This document shows positions 48,050 to 55,361 of a DNA stretch of 64,000 nt, piece by piece. Source of the DNA: Paractinoplanes ovalisporus (GTDB lineage Bacteria > Actinomycetota > Actinomycetes > Mycobacteriales > Micromonosporaceae). The notes beneath the pieces were generated by a model. That model was not told the DNA's origin. It saw only the letters and a program-made list of their open reading frames with translations, and ran no database searches. Position numbers and translations under genes: made by a program. The stretch is from assembly GCF_016834655.1 (NCBI RefSeq), contig NZ_JAENHP010000004.1, positions 62,001 through 126,000 of the forward strand, given 5' to 3'. Each line of letters opens with the position of its first letter. Position 1 is the stretch's first letter.

Positions 48050-48063
48050 CGATCGTACGATCG
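48050..48063. promoter_or_regulatory. perfectly symmetric bidirectional promoter core
   Basis: CGATCGTACGATCG is a perfect 14-bp palindrome giving TACGAT (-10) on both strands, overlapping in the centre. Each TACGAT is followed by exactly 7 nt and a GTG start codon (48044 minus, 48069 plus). Confidence 0.7.
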
Positions 48064-48068
48064 AAACC

Positions 48069-48947
48069 GTGAACGAACTCGGGCGGTACGGAATCTGGAT
48101 CTCCCGTCACGACTGGCCGCACGACGCCAACGCGATCGCCTCCGCGGCCCAGGAGTTGGAGGCGCTGGGCTACGGCTCGATCTGGATCGGCGCCAGCCCA
48201 CCCGACGACCTTGCGCTGCCCGAGGCCCTGCTCTCGGCAACGTCAACCTTGGTGGTCGGCACCAGCATCGTCGACATCTGGCACAGCCACGGCGAGACCC
48301 TGGCGGCCAGCCACAGCCGCTTGTCGGCCCAGTTCCCCGGCCGCTTCTACCTGGGCGTCGGCTCCGGCCACGCCCCCACGGCCGCTTCGGTGGGCCAGTC
48401 CTACACCAGGCCGCTGACCCAGCTGCGCAGTTTCCTCAACGACAAGCTGGCCCGGGTCCCGTCCTCCGAACGCATGATCGCCGCCCTGGGCCCCAAGGCC
48501 TTGGCCACGGCCCGAGACCTCACCGCGGGCGCCCTGCCCTACCTGATGCCACCCGAGCACACCGCCACCGCCCGCGAGATCCTGGGCCCCGACCGTTTGC
48601 TGATCCCCGAGCAGAAGGTCTTCCTGGGCACAGACCCCGCCGAGGCCCGCACGGTGGCCCGCCGCCGCCTGAAGACCTACTTGTCCTTGCCGAACTACAC
48701 CAACGCTTGGCGCCCACACGGCTTCACCGACACCGACCTGGCCGGCGAGGGCAGCGACCGCTTGGTCGACTGGGCCGTGGCCTGGGGCACCCCCGAGTCG
48801 GTCCGCGCCCGCGTAGAAGCCCACCTGACCGCAGGCGCCAACCACGTCGCCTTACAGGTCCTCTCCACCAACCCCGACCCCCACCTCCCCCGCCCCGAGT
48901 GGCAAGCCCTGGCCCGGGCCTTGAACCTGAGCCCCACCCGACGCTGA
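48069..48947 (+). CDS. LLM-class F420-dependent oxidoreductase (TIGR03620-like)
   Basis: 292 aa from GTG 48069, supported by the leaderless -10 seven bases upstream. Starts with LGRYGIWISRHDW; SIWIGASPPDDLALPEALLSAT, GTSIVDIWHSHGETLAASH and FPGRFYLGVGSGHAP are typical of luciferase-like TIM-barrel enzymes that use F420. The physiological substrate is unknown. F420 use supports an actinomycete host. Confidence 0.92.
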   Translation: MNELGRYGIWISRHDWPHDANAIASAAQELEALGYGSIWIGASPPDDLALPEALLSATSTLVVGTSIVDIWHSHGETLAASHSRLSAQFPGRFYLGVGSGHAPTAASVGQSYTRPLTQLRSFLNDKLARVPSSERMIAALGPKALATARDLTAGALPYLMPPEHTATAREILGPDRLLIPEQKVFLGTDPAEARTVARRRLKTYLSLPNYTNAWRPHGFTDTDLAGEGSDRLVDWAVAWGTPESVRARVEAHLTAGANHVALQVLSTNPDPHLPRPEWQALARALNLSPTRR

Positions 48948-48967
48948 GTGCTCGGATCCGGGCTCGG

Positions 48968-48996
48968 TTGCGATTATTGCGTTCGTTGCGGATAAT
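48968..48996 (+). promoter_or_regulatory. promoter of the toxin-antitoxin remnant
   Basis: TTGCGA (48968-48973), 17-nt spacer, GATAAT (48991-48996), about 20 bp before the antitoxin start. Confidence 0.55.
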
Positions 48997-49019
48997 TCGT
49001 TTACTGTTCGGGGGTGGAG

Positions 49020-49472
49020 ATGTCGGTAACGAGCCAGGTCAAACCGGATGCCGAGGCGATCGCCGTTGCGGCCGAGGCACTGCCGCGCGTGCAGAACTAC
49101 CTCCGCACTCACCCGAACGGCCCGGCGGTGGTGCGGGTCGTCGATGACGGCGACGGCGACGCGTTGGTCGTCCCGCGCGGAGCCGTCGAGCTTCTCGCCC
49201 GCATCTTGGCGCACATGGCGAACGGTCACGGCGTCTCGGTCGTTCCCGAACACGCCGAACTCACTACTCAACAGGCCGCCGAGCTGCTGAACGTGTCACG
49301 GCCCTATTTGATCGGCCTACTGGAGTCCGGCGAGATCGAGTTTCGCAAGGTCGGCACTCATCGACGCGTGATGGCCGGCTCACTGATGGAGTACAAGCAT
49401 CGCGACGACCTCAGACGCCGCGGCGCCGCAGACGAGCTGGCTCAGTTGACGCAGGACATGGATCTGAGCTGA
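49020..49472 (+). CDS. antitoxin with excisionase-like helix-turn-helix
   Basis: 150 aa from ATG 49020 with GGGGG seven bases upstream (GTG 49014 possible). The C-terminal half carries an excisionase/MerR-like DNA-binding motif (LTTQQAAELLNVSRPYLIGLLESGEIEFRKVGTHRRV). It is the usual partner of PIN-domain toxins and lies 3 bp before one. It appears intact although the toxin is not, so it may now act only as a DNA-binding protein. Confidence 0.9.
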   Translation: MSVTSQVKPDAEAIAVAAEALPRVQNYLRTHPNGPAVVRVVDDGDGDALVVPRGAVELLARILAHMANGHGVSVVPEHAELTTQQAAELLNVSRPYLIGLLESGEIEFRKVGTHRRVMAGSLMEYKHRDDLRRRGAADELAQLTQDMDLS

Positions 49473-49475
49473 CCC

Positions 49476-49818
49476 ATGACCTTCGTCGTCGTCTACGACG
49501 CCAGCGTCCTGTTCCCCAGCACGCTGCGAGATCTGCTCCTCCGGATCGCCCAGTCCGGCCTGGTGCAGGCCAAGTGGACCGACGACATCCTCAACGAGAT
49601 GTTCGCGGCGCTACGCCGGCAACGCCCCGATCTCGACCCGGCAAAGCTTGACCGCACCCGCCAGCTGATGGGCACTGCCGTACGCGATTGGAAGGTCACC
49701 GGCTACGCAGACCTCATCGACGCCCTCAAGCTGCCCAGGAACTTTTGAAGACGTCCTGGACCGCCTGGAACGCTGCGGCTTGGCAGTAAGCGTCGCAGAA
49801 CTACGAGCCCACCTATAG
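49476..49818 (+). pseudogene. PIN-domain toxin gene with internal deletion and frameshift
   Basis: The first 87 codons read as an intact PIN toxin start (VVYDASVLFPSTLRDLLLRIA ... WTDDILNEMF ... YADLIDALKLP) and then stop at 49746-49748 after RNF. In another frame from 49744 to the TAG at 49816-49818 the typical C-terminal end follows: FEDVLDRLERCGLAVSVAEL. About 80 codons that normally join the two parts, including the central acidic active-site residues after 'LPD', are absent. The toxin should be dead. Confidence 0.85.
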
Positions 49819-50046
49819 CCCCACTCATCAGGCTCGGCTCAGATCCAGCCGACAGGCCCAGCCCTCCGCCCAGGTCAGCGCGCCAGCACAAGGCCCTCAC
49901 CCCCCACTCCCGCTCGGGGCCGAGCGCGCCAGCGCGATGGCCCGTCCAGCCAGCTAGGCCAAGCGCGCCAGCGCGAAGGCCACCACCGCGAGCGGAGCAC
50001 CCCCGCAATCACCGCACCGTGGGGTCTGGGGGCTCGGCCCCCAGGC
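49819..50046. other. spacer between toxin remnant and tRNA, with short direct repeats
   Basis: AGCGCGCCAGCGCGA recurs twice about 46 bp apart near 49924-49977. No gene is recognised. It lies on the 3' side of the tRNA, the usual landing side of integrative elements, but no attachment repeat was identified. Confidence 0.4.
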
Positions 50047-50095
50047 AAAAGGCGAGGAGGCCCGGTCCACGCTTTCCGTGGACACAGGCCTCCTC
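50047..50095 (-). terminator. terminator of tRNA-Gly
   Basis: On the minus strand GAGGAGGCC ... GTCCACG / CGTGGAC ... GGCCTCCTC forms a long stem and is followed by GCCTTTT. Confidence 0.85.
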
Positions 50096-50100
50096 CGACG

Positions 50101-50171
50101 AGCGGGTGACGGGAATCGAACCCGCACTGTCAGCTTGGGAAGCTGATGTTCTGCCATTGAACTACACCCGC
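50101..50171 (-). tRNA. tRNA-Gly(CCC)
   Basis: 71 nt on the minus strand. Acceptor GCGGGTG/CACCCGC, D arm with GTTC...GAAC, anticodon stem TCAGC/GCTGA with loop TTCCCAA (anticodon CCC, reads GGG), T arm GCGGG-TTCGATT-CCCGT, discriminator U. CCA is not encoded. All arms pair. Confidence 0.96.
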
Positions 50172-50223
50172 AGCGGCATCACTGTACCCGATTGAGGCCG
50201 CCGACAAGAGCACTGCCCTGCCA

Positions 50224-50724
50224 CTAACTCACCGCCGCCAACGGTCTGGGTAACTCTGCGTGCCACGAACGGTTGAGCGGCGCCACTTTCGGCAACACCG
50301 CCAAGGGCAAGGCGCCGGCCGGGCCGTGGGTGCGCAGCACCGCGCTCTCGATCGAGAGCTCGAACAAGCGCCAGTCGACCTCGCGGGACGCGTGCAGCGA
50401 CAGCGCCAGGTCGGCGATCACGCGCGGGTCGCGGACGGGGGTCGCGCGGCCGGTCAGGATGGCCTCGTCGTCGTTCTCTTCCGGGGGATATGAGTGCAGC
50501 GCGTAGCGCCCGTCGCGCTCCAGGTCGCGCCGTTTGGGTGAGTCGACGATGAAGCAGTAGACGCCCTCGTCGGTGATCACCGGTGACACCGGGTGAACTC
50601 GTGGACCGCCATCGGCCCGCACGGTGGCCAGGTATGCCAGGCCAGGACCGTACTGCTGGAGGAGCGCGCGCACGCCCGCCGCGAGGGTGGGCTCGGCGGT
50701 GGCGAAATCGGACCAGGAAGCCAT
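50224..50724 (-). CDS. pyridoxamine 5'-phosphate oxidase-like flavoprotein
   Basis: 166 aa. [30 protein letters not shown] and [24 protein letters not shown] show the split-barrel FMN- or F420-binding fold. Residues that would mark a true PdxH are not obvious, so a general PNPOx-family oxidoreductase is the safer call. A perfect LexA box lies 12 bp upstream of its ATG, so damage-inducible expression is possible. Confidence 0.88.
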   Translation of the reverse strand: MASWSDFATAEPTLAAGVRALLQQYGPGLAYLATVRADGGPRVHPVSPVITDEGVYCFIVDSPKRRDLERDGRYALHSYPPEENDDEAILTGRATPVRDPRVIADLALSLHASREVDWRLFELSIESAVLRTHGPAGALPLAVLPKVAPLNRSWHAELPRPLAAVS

Positions 50725-50736
50725 GCGGGCATTCTA

Positions 50737-50752
50737 TCGAACATACGTTCGA
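50737..50752. promoter_or_regulatory. LexA (SOS) box
   Basis: TCGAAC-ATAC-GTTCGA is a perfect match to the actinobacterial SOS box TCGAAC-N4-GTTCGA. It is 12 bp from the PNPOx gene start (minus) and 47 bp from dcd (plus). Confidence 0.85.
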
Positions 50753-50799
50753 CACGCCCACTAAAACACGCCGAACGGGCAGGTAGGTATGGTGTTGCG

Positions 50800-51378
50800 A
50801 TGCTGCTCTCCGACCGCGACCTGGTCTCCGAGATCAAGTCGGGCGATCTGTCTCTGGAGCCCTTCGAGCCGGCGCTGCTGCAACCGTCCAGCATCGACGT
50901 GCGGCTGGACAGATTCTTCCGGGTGTTCAACAACCATCTCTACACCCACATCGATCCGGCCGAACAGCAGGACGACCTGACCGCCCAGGTCGAGGTCACC
51001 GACGGTGAGGCCTTCGTGCTTCACCCGGGCGAGTTCGTGCTGGCGTCCACCCTCGAAGTCATCACGCTGGGCGAGCAACTCGCCGGCCGCCTCGAGGGCA
51101 AGAGCAGCCTCGGCCGCCTAGGTTTGCTGACCCACTCGACCGCGGGCTTCATCGACCCCGGCTTCAGCGGTCACGTCACGCTGGAGTTGTCCAACGTGGC
51201 CAACCTGCCGATCAAGCTCTGGCCCGGCATGAAGATCGGCCAGCTCTGCATCTTCCGCCTGTCGAGCCCGGCCGAGCATCCGTACGGTTCCGCCGTCTAC
51301 GGAAGCCGCTACCAGGGCCAACGCGGCCCGACCCCCAGCCGCTCGGCGCAGAACTTCCGCCTCTGGCCCACAAGCTGA
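50800..51378 (+). CDS. dcd: dCTP deaminase
   Basis: 192 aa from ATG 50800. The dCTP deaminase/dUTPase motif [26 protein letters not shown] (given in part) and [11 protein letters not shown] are intact, including the catalytic Glu. It converts dCTP to dUTP, or to dUMP if bifunctional, feeding dTMP synthesis. Length is normal. TAGGTA lies 11 bp upstream as a possible -10. The LexA box upstream raises SOS control, reasonable for a dNTP-pool enzyme. An in-frame extension upstream would cross the SOS box and is excluded. Confidence 0.95.
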   Translation: MLLSDRDLVSEIKSGDLSLEPFEPALLQPSSIDVRLDRFFRVFNNHLYTHIDPAEQQDDLTAQVEVTDGEAFVLHPGEFVLASTLEVITLGEQLAGRLEGKSSLGRLGLLTHSTAGFIDPGFSGHVTLELSNVANLPIKLWPGMKIGQLCIFRLSSPAEHPYGSAVYGSRYQGQRGPTPSRSAQNFRLWPTS

Positions 51379-51736
51379 CAAAGCCGGCGTAAATCCGCAA
51401 CAGCAATATCGCTTACGGTCCGCTTTTCTCGCCTCCGGCGAATGCATCAGAAGCCGATGTCCCAGCGGGGTGGTGGGTGACGGACCGTCGCTCCCGCGGG
51501 GACCGCGGCGGGCTTCGCTGGCCGCTGCGCGTCCAGAACGCGAAACCCACCACGGCGACGTGCGTGAGCGGTTGCGCCCAAAGCCAAACCAAAGACCGCA
51601 CGACCTGCTCGACCACCCGCGTGAGTCGGACGAGCCGCGGAGGTCGATCTGCCGCGACGGTGTCGAACAGCTGCTACGTGACCCCGGCCTACTGCCAGCC
51701 GCGAACGTAAGTGAACGCCTGCGGCAAGCTGGGCGA
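51379..51736. other. 358-bp spacer with no convincing gene
   Basis: Open frames on both strands here lack family similarity or ribosome binding sites. A leftward 67-codon frame (51413-51616) has one hydrophobic stretch (VVRSLVWLWAQPLTHVAVVGFAFW) and could be a decayed small membrane protein. Confidence 0.35.
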
Positions 51737-52642
51737 ATGGGAACGGGATGGGCGGCCACGCCCACTGTGGAGGATCTGCGAGCGGCGCTACGGCCGATCT
51801 TGCCGGCGGCCGCCGCGGGAACGATCGTTCCGCGTGGGCTGGCGCCCTCGGACGATCCGCGCTGGTGTGCGGCCAGCGCCGTGGTCGATGACCGCTGGAT
51901 CGTGAAGTTCGCCTGGTCCGAGCAGGCCGCCCAGCGCATCGCCCACCAGGCCCAGATCCTGGAAGTCCTCCACCGGGTCGCTCCGACGCTGCCGCTGCCC
52001 GAAGTGGTTGCCCAGTCCCGGACGCCGGCCATGCTGGTCACCCGCCGGATCCCGGTCCGCCCGTTCTTCGAGGTGCGGCACCTGGTCGGAGTCACCAACC
52101 GCGATCGCGTCGCCGACGACCTGGCCACCGTGCTGGCTCAACTGCACGCACCCGAGGTCCTGCGAGCAGCGCCCGCGGCGGCCGGAACCGGGGTGGCACT
52201 GGGGACGGACAGCGTCGACCCGCCACGTGGCGAGCGGTGGCGACGCGTACGGGAATGGTGTGATTGGGCCGATGAAGTGCTGGCGACGCCGTCGAAGCGG
52301 AAGGTCCTGATTCACGGCGACTTCCACGGGGACAACCACCTGTGGGATCCGGTGTCCCTGCGCCTGAAACTGGTTGTCGATCTGGAGACGGCCGCGGCCG
52401 GGGAGGCCGAGTTCGATCTGCGGTGCCTGCCCGGAGACTGCGGCATGGAACTGTTCACCGCGACCGCCGACCGCTACGAGCAACTGACCGGCGCGACGCT
52501 CGATCGGGAGCGGATCATGGCTTGGCACCTGCGTACGGTCCTGGCGGACATGCGGTGGCGCTGCGAGGCGAATGTCCCGCTGCCCGACCGCCGTACGCCG
52601 GAAGAATGGGTCGACGACCTGACCAGCCGGCTGGAGAGGTGA
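51737..52642 (+). CDS. aminoglycoside phosphotransferase-like (APH) kinase family protein
   Basis: 301 aa from ATG 51737; the open frame upstream has no similarity. The Brenner-type catalytic motif VLIHGDFHGDNHLW and the metal-binding VVDLETAAAGEAEFDL are intact; VVDDRWIVKFAW contains the ATP-binding Lys. The family covers antibiotic kinases, homoserine and choline-type kinases and others, so resistance should not be assumed. Stands alone. Confidence 0.88.
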   Translation: MGTGWAATPTVEDLRAALRPILPAAAAGTIVPRGLAPSDDPRWCAASAVVDDRWIVKFAWSEQAAQRIAHQAQILEVLHRVAPTLPLPEVVAQSRTPAMLVTRRIPVRPFFEVRHLVGVTNRDRVADDLATVLAQLHAPEVLRAAPAAAGTGVALGTDSVDPPRGERWRRVREWCDWADEVLATPSKRKVLIHGDFHGDNHLWDPVSLRLKLVVDLETAAAGEAEFDLRCLPGDCGMELFTATADRYEQLTGATLDRERIMAWHLRTVLADMRWRCEANVPLPDRRTPEEWVDDLTSRLER

Positions 52643-52688
52643 AGCCCCGGACGGCGACCGAGAGCCGGCCGCCGTCCGGGAAGATCGG

Positions 52689-53432
52689 CTAGCGCAGCCA
52701 GCCCGGCCACCAGGTGCCGGTGCGGAAACCGGTCGACCACTGGTGCTCGGAGCACGACTGCTTCGTGGCGAACCGCTGCTCGTCGAGGATCGCCGTGGTG
52801 CCCGGGTTGTAGGTGCCCAGCCCGAAGCCGACGCCGGTGACGACCATCTTCGGGTTGTCCTTCACCACCTCGGCGAACGTCTTGGTGGCGGGACCGCCGG
52901 GCGACTTCTCGAGACCGTTGATCGTGGTCGAGGAGGTCCACAGCGGACCCTGCAGCACGTTCCACTCGGAGCGGATCTGACGCTGCGGGTTGCCGGCGCC
53001 GATCTTGCCGGTGTACCAGTACGGCTCGAAGATCAGGACGCCTTCGCCGGCCGGGGTCTTCACATAGATGTGGTACGCGGGCAGCGCCGCGTCGTTGACA
53101 CCCACGCCGGGCTCGTCGAGCTTGACGGTCTCGTAGCTGACTTCTTCGACCGTGCCGGCGAGCACCGGCCGGATGTTCTCACGCCAGGAGACCTTGTCGG
53201 CGTTGGCGCCCGGGGCGGTCGTCAGCTTGATGCCGTCGGTGCCGACCGTAGCGGTGGCCGTGCCGACCTTGGTCACGCCGGTGGTGTTGCTGTGCTTGAC
53301 GACCGTGCACGGCCGGTGCGACGAGGCACTGGCCGGCTGAACACTGACCGCGTTCACGGCAAGGGCGGTCGTGATGACAGCCGCCGCGGCAATCATCGGC
53401 CGTCGAGTCGAATGGGGGAACTTTCGGGTCAT
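52689..53432 (-). CDS. secreted protein of unknown function
   Basis: 247 aa. A signal peptide is clear: basic start (MTRKFPHSTRRP), hydrophobic core (MIAAAAVITTALAVNAVSV) and PASASS near residue 37. The mature part is a beta-rich, Thr/Gly/Val-containing domain with two Cys (HRPCTVV and KQSCSEH) that could form a disulfide, and a Trp-rich end (TWWPGWLR). No family recognised. Confidence 0.8.
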   Translation of the reverse strand: MTRKFPHSTRRPMIAAAAVITTALAVNAVSVQPASASSHRPCTVVKHSNTTGVTKVGTATATVGTDGIKLTTAPGANADKVSWRENIRPVLAGTVEEVSYETVKLDEPGVGVNDAALPAYHIYVKTPAGEGVLIFEPYWYTGKIGAGNPQRQIRSEWNVLQGPLWTSSTTINGLEKSPGGPATKTFAEVVKDNPKMVVTGVGFGLGTYNPGTTAILDEQRFATKQSCSEHQWSTGFRTGTWWPGWLR

Positions 53433-53592
53433 ATGTCCACTCTAGGACGGATACCGTTTTGATCGCTTTCGCACAGAACCCGTTAGAGGTAAGCCGCCGG
53501 ACTCAAACATCCCGCCCGACGGACATGCATTCCGTACGCAGGGCAGGTGGCCAGGCTTCGACGAACCGCAGGTCCGTACGGGAATGACGTGG

Positions 53593-54066
53593 TCAGCCCC
53601 GACGAACAGCAACACCACGCGCAGCGGCCGTGGTCAGCACCTGGTGAATCTGCTGCGGGCTCAGCCCCCGTGTCGGGATCTGGACAAAGCGCCCACCCCC
53701 AAGCCCCAGCACCAACTGACCCGCGAGATGGTCGACATGCGTAAAGGCGTTCCACGCGTACGCGTGCCGGCTCTCCAGTGTCGAGCAGGCCACCCCGTCA
53801 TCGCTGACCTCAAGATTCATCGGCCCGTCACCGGCAGCCCGCCGCACGCCGTGGTTGATCAGGAACATCGGGACAACCACGGCCAGGACAACACCGGCCA
53901 GCAGCAACGCGACGTTGAGGCCGTCACCGCGCATCTGGAGCAGCACAGCCAGACCCAGAAGCGCCCAGCCCCCAAGTCGGGCAAGCAACACCGGCCGGCG
54001 CAGCCCATGACGGGCGGCAGCCGCAATCAGGTGGGGGTCCCGCTGCGCGGTGATCTGCAGAAACAC
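53593..54066 (-). CDS. YcxB-like domain membrane protein
   Basis: 157 aa from GTG 54066, preceded at 6 nt by TACATT (leaderless geometry); the frame continues to an ATG at 54162 but that extension is Gly-rich and unlike the family. After ITAQRDPHLIAAAARHG come two membrane helices (LGGWALLGLAVLLQM; VALLLAGVVLAVVVPMFL) and a YcxB-like C-terminal domain (VSDDGVACSTLESRHAYAWN, GRFVQIPTRGLS). Function unknown. Confidence 0.75.
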   Translation of the reverse strand: MFLQITAQRDPHLIAAAARHGLRRPVLLARLGGWALLGLAVLLQMRGDGLNVALLLAGVVLAVVVPMFLINHGVRRAAGDGPMNLEVSDDGVACSTLESRHAYAWNAFTHVDHLAGQLVLGLGGGRFVQIPTRGLSPQQIHQVLTTAAARGVAVRRG

Positions 54067-54164
54067 TCCCAAAATGTAACTTTCCGTCCCGCCGCCCTGG
54101 GATCCTCCACTCGGCCGACCGCCGCCACCTCGGACGGCCACGCATGAGAGGTAATCCGCCACGG

Positions 54165-54292
54165 TTCAGCCCCGAAAGCCCGCCGCCGATCGGCCCCGAT
54201 AGCCCGCCGTAGTTCAGCTCGCCGCCGTCCAGCCCCGTCGCCGTTCAGCTCGACAGCCCGGGCCGCCGATCAGCCCCGAAAGCCCGCCACCG
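54165..54292. repeat. degenerate tandem repeats
   Basis: Units resembling TTCAGCCCCGAAAGCCCGCC recur at irregular 15-26 bp spacing (first and last copies nearly identical). Confidence 0.6.
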
Positions 54293-54381
54293 GGGCCGTC
54301 TGCCACCGACAAAATGATCCACCCGCGGGGGATCCCCCCAGATCGATTGTGGCAAGTTTTGGCGATCGCTGCGGGGCGGCC

Positions 54382-54407
54382 TGTGGACAACTCCCGGCTG
54401 TGGAAAA
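54382..54407 (-). promoter_or_regulatory. pair of DnaA-box-like sequences
   Basis: Minus strand reads TTTTCCACA, 8 nt, TTGTCCACA; the latter is the actinobacterial DnaA-box consensus. Same spacing and order as the pair at 38011-38036. Confidence 0.5.
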
Positions 54408-54435
54408 CGGCCGAACGTCAGGGAAGCTGGGCTAC

Positions 54436-55059
54436 GTGAAGATCATCGGAGCCGGCCCTCTGCTGCTGGATTTTGACGGGCCGGTGTGTGCGATGTTCAG
54501 CGGCTACCCGGCCCCGCGGATCGCTGCGGAACTGACCGCCCAGATCGATCGCCCGCCGAGCGGGATGCAAGACCCGTTGGCGGTGCTCCAGTGGGTGGGC
54601 CGGCACCGGTCGGCGGTCGAGCTTCGCAAGATCGAGGACGCCCTCATCGCGGCCGAGGTGGTTGCTGCGGCTTCGGCTGCCCCGACCCCGTACGCGCGGG
54701 AAGTCTTGGAAATGGCGAAGCGTGACCGGGTGCCGGTGGCCGTGGTCAGCAACAACTCGGCGACCGCCATCGAGGTCTATCTCGCGAAGCACCGGCTGGA
54801 CGGATACGTCGAGGTGATCGTCGGCCGGCCCTACGCCGAACCGTCGCGGATGAAGCCCGACCCGTTTCCGCTGCGGGCCGCCCTTCAGCGGCTCGGCGCC
54901 GAACCGACCGCCGGCACGATGGTCGGCGACTCGGTCACCGACATCGAAGCGGCTCGCGCGGCTGGGGTCAGAGTTGTCGGATATGCGAACCGGCCCGGTA
55001 AGACGCTCGCGACGGCCGACGTGGTGATCAGTTCCATGGCTGAACTGCTGGTGGAGTGA
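54436..55059 (+). CDS. HAD family hydrolase
   Basis: 207 aa from GTG 54436. All four HAD motifs are visible: LLLDFDGPV, VVSNNS, KPDPFPLRAAL and VGDSVTDIEAARAAG. The cap is small and helical. It is probably a phosphoglycolate-phosphatase-like phosphohydrolase of unknown substrate. The last codons (ELLVE-stop) are copied twice just downstream as DNA repeats. Confidence 0.92.
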   Translation: MKIIGAGPLLLDFDGPVCAMFSGYPAPRIAAELTAQIDRPPSGMQDPLAVLQWVGRHRSAVELRKIEDALIAAEVVAAASAAPTPYAREVLEMAKRDRVPVAVVSNNSATAIEVYLAKHRLDGYVEVIVGRPYAEPSRMKPDPFPLRAALQRLGAEPTAGTMVGDSVTDIEAARAAGVRVVGYANRPGKTLATADVVISSMAELLVE

Positions 55060-55109
55060 AACAAACGGAACTGCTGGCGGAGTGAACAGAAGGACGCTGG
55101 CGGAGTGGA
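55042..55109 (+). repeat. three direct repeats seeded by the HAD gene 3' end
   Basis: GAACTGCTGGTGGAGTGAA (55042, includes the stop) recurs as GAACTGCTGGCGGAGTGAA (55068) and GACGCTGGCGGAGTGGA (55093); periods 26 and 25 bp. Confidence 0.8.
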
Positions 55110-55123
55110 CCTAGGGTCACGGC

Positions 55124-55231
55124 ATGGGTGAACTCAAGCCGTGGCACATCCTCCTGACCTTCGGATGCGTGACCGTGGTCGTCGGGATCGTCACGACGCT
55201 CATCGTCCTGGCGATCCAGCGCCGCAAATAA
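55124..55231 (+). CDS. 35-aa single-helix membrane protein
   Basis: From ATG 55124: MGELKPWHILLTFGCVTVVV then GIVTTLIVLAIQRRK. One hydrophobic helix closed by a basic end, the layout of small membrane or TatA-like peptides, though the TatA Gly-Pro hinge is missing. GGG lies seven bases upstream. The 18-bp repeat that follows begins within its last codons. Confidence 0.6.
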   Translation: MGELKPWHILLTFGCVTVVVGIVTTLIVLAIQRRK

Positions 55232-55340
55232 GTCCAGCGCCGCAAACAAGTCCAGCACCGCAAACAAGTCCAGCACCGTAAGGAGTCCGGACACCGCAAA
55301 AGAACCCAGCGCCGCAAGATCCAGCGCCGCAAAGAGTCCG
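55215..55340 (+). repeat. 18-bp tandem repeats starting in the 35-aa gene's last codons
   Basis: TCCAGCGCCGCAAATAAG (55215-55232, encodes Q-R-R-K-stop) is followed by TCCAGCGCCGCAAACAAG, TCCAGCACCGCAAACAAG and more degenerate copies to about 55340. Confidence 0.85.
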
Positions 55341-55361
55341 GCGCCAGCGGCAGCCAGCCAG

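Larger units (their letters stand above)
54067..54435. other. divergent spacer with degenerate repeats and paired DnaA-like boxes
   Basis: 54165-54292 holds degenerate repeats of a GATCAGCCCCGAAAGCCCGCC type; 54382-54407 holds TGTGGACAA and TGTGGAAAA. No gene is recognised. Confidence 0.6.

Noticed and set aside
51470..51736. 89-residue N-terminal extension of the APH-like kinase
   Set aside because: Arg/Pro-rich with no kinase similarity; the kinase fold is complete from the ATG at 51737.
51737..52642. Aminoglycoside resistance determinant
   Set aside because: Only generic APH-family motifs are visible; many family members phosphorylate metabolites, and no antibiotic cluster is nearby.
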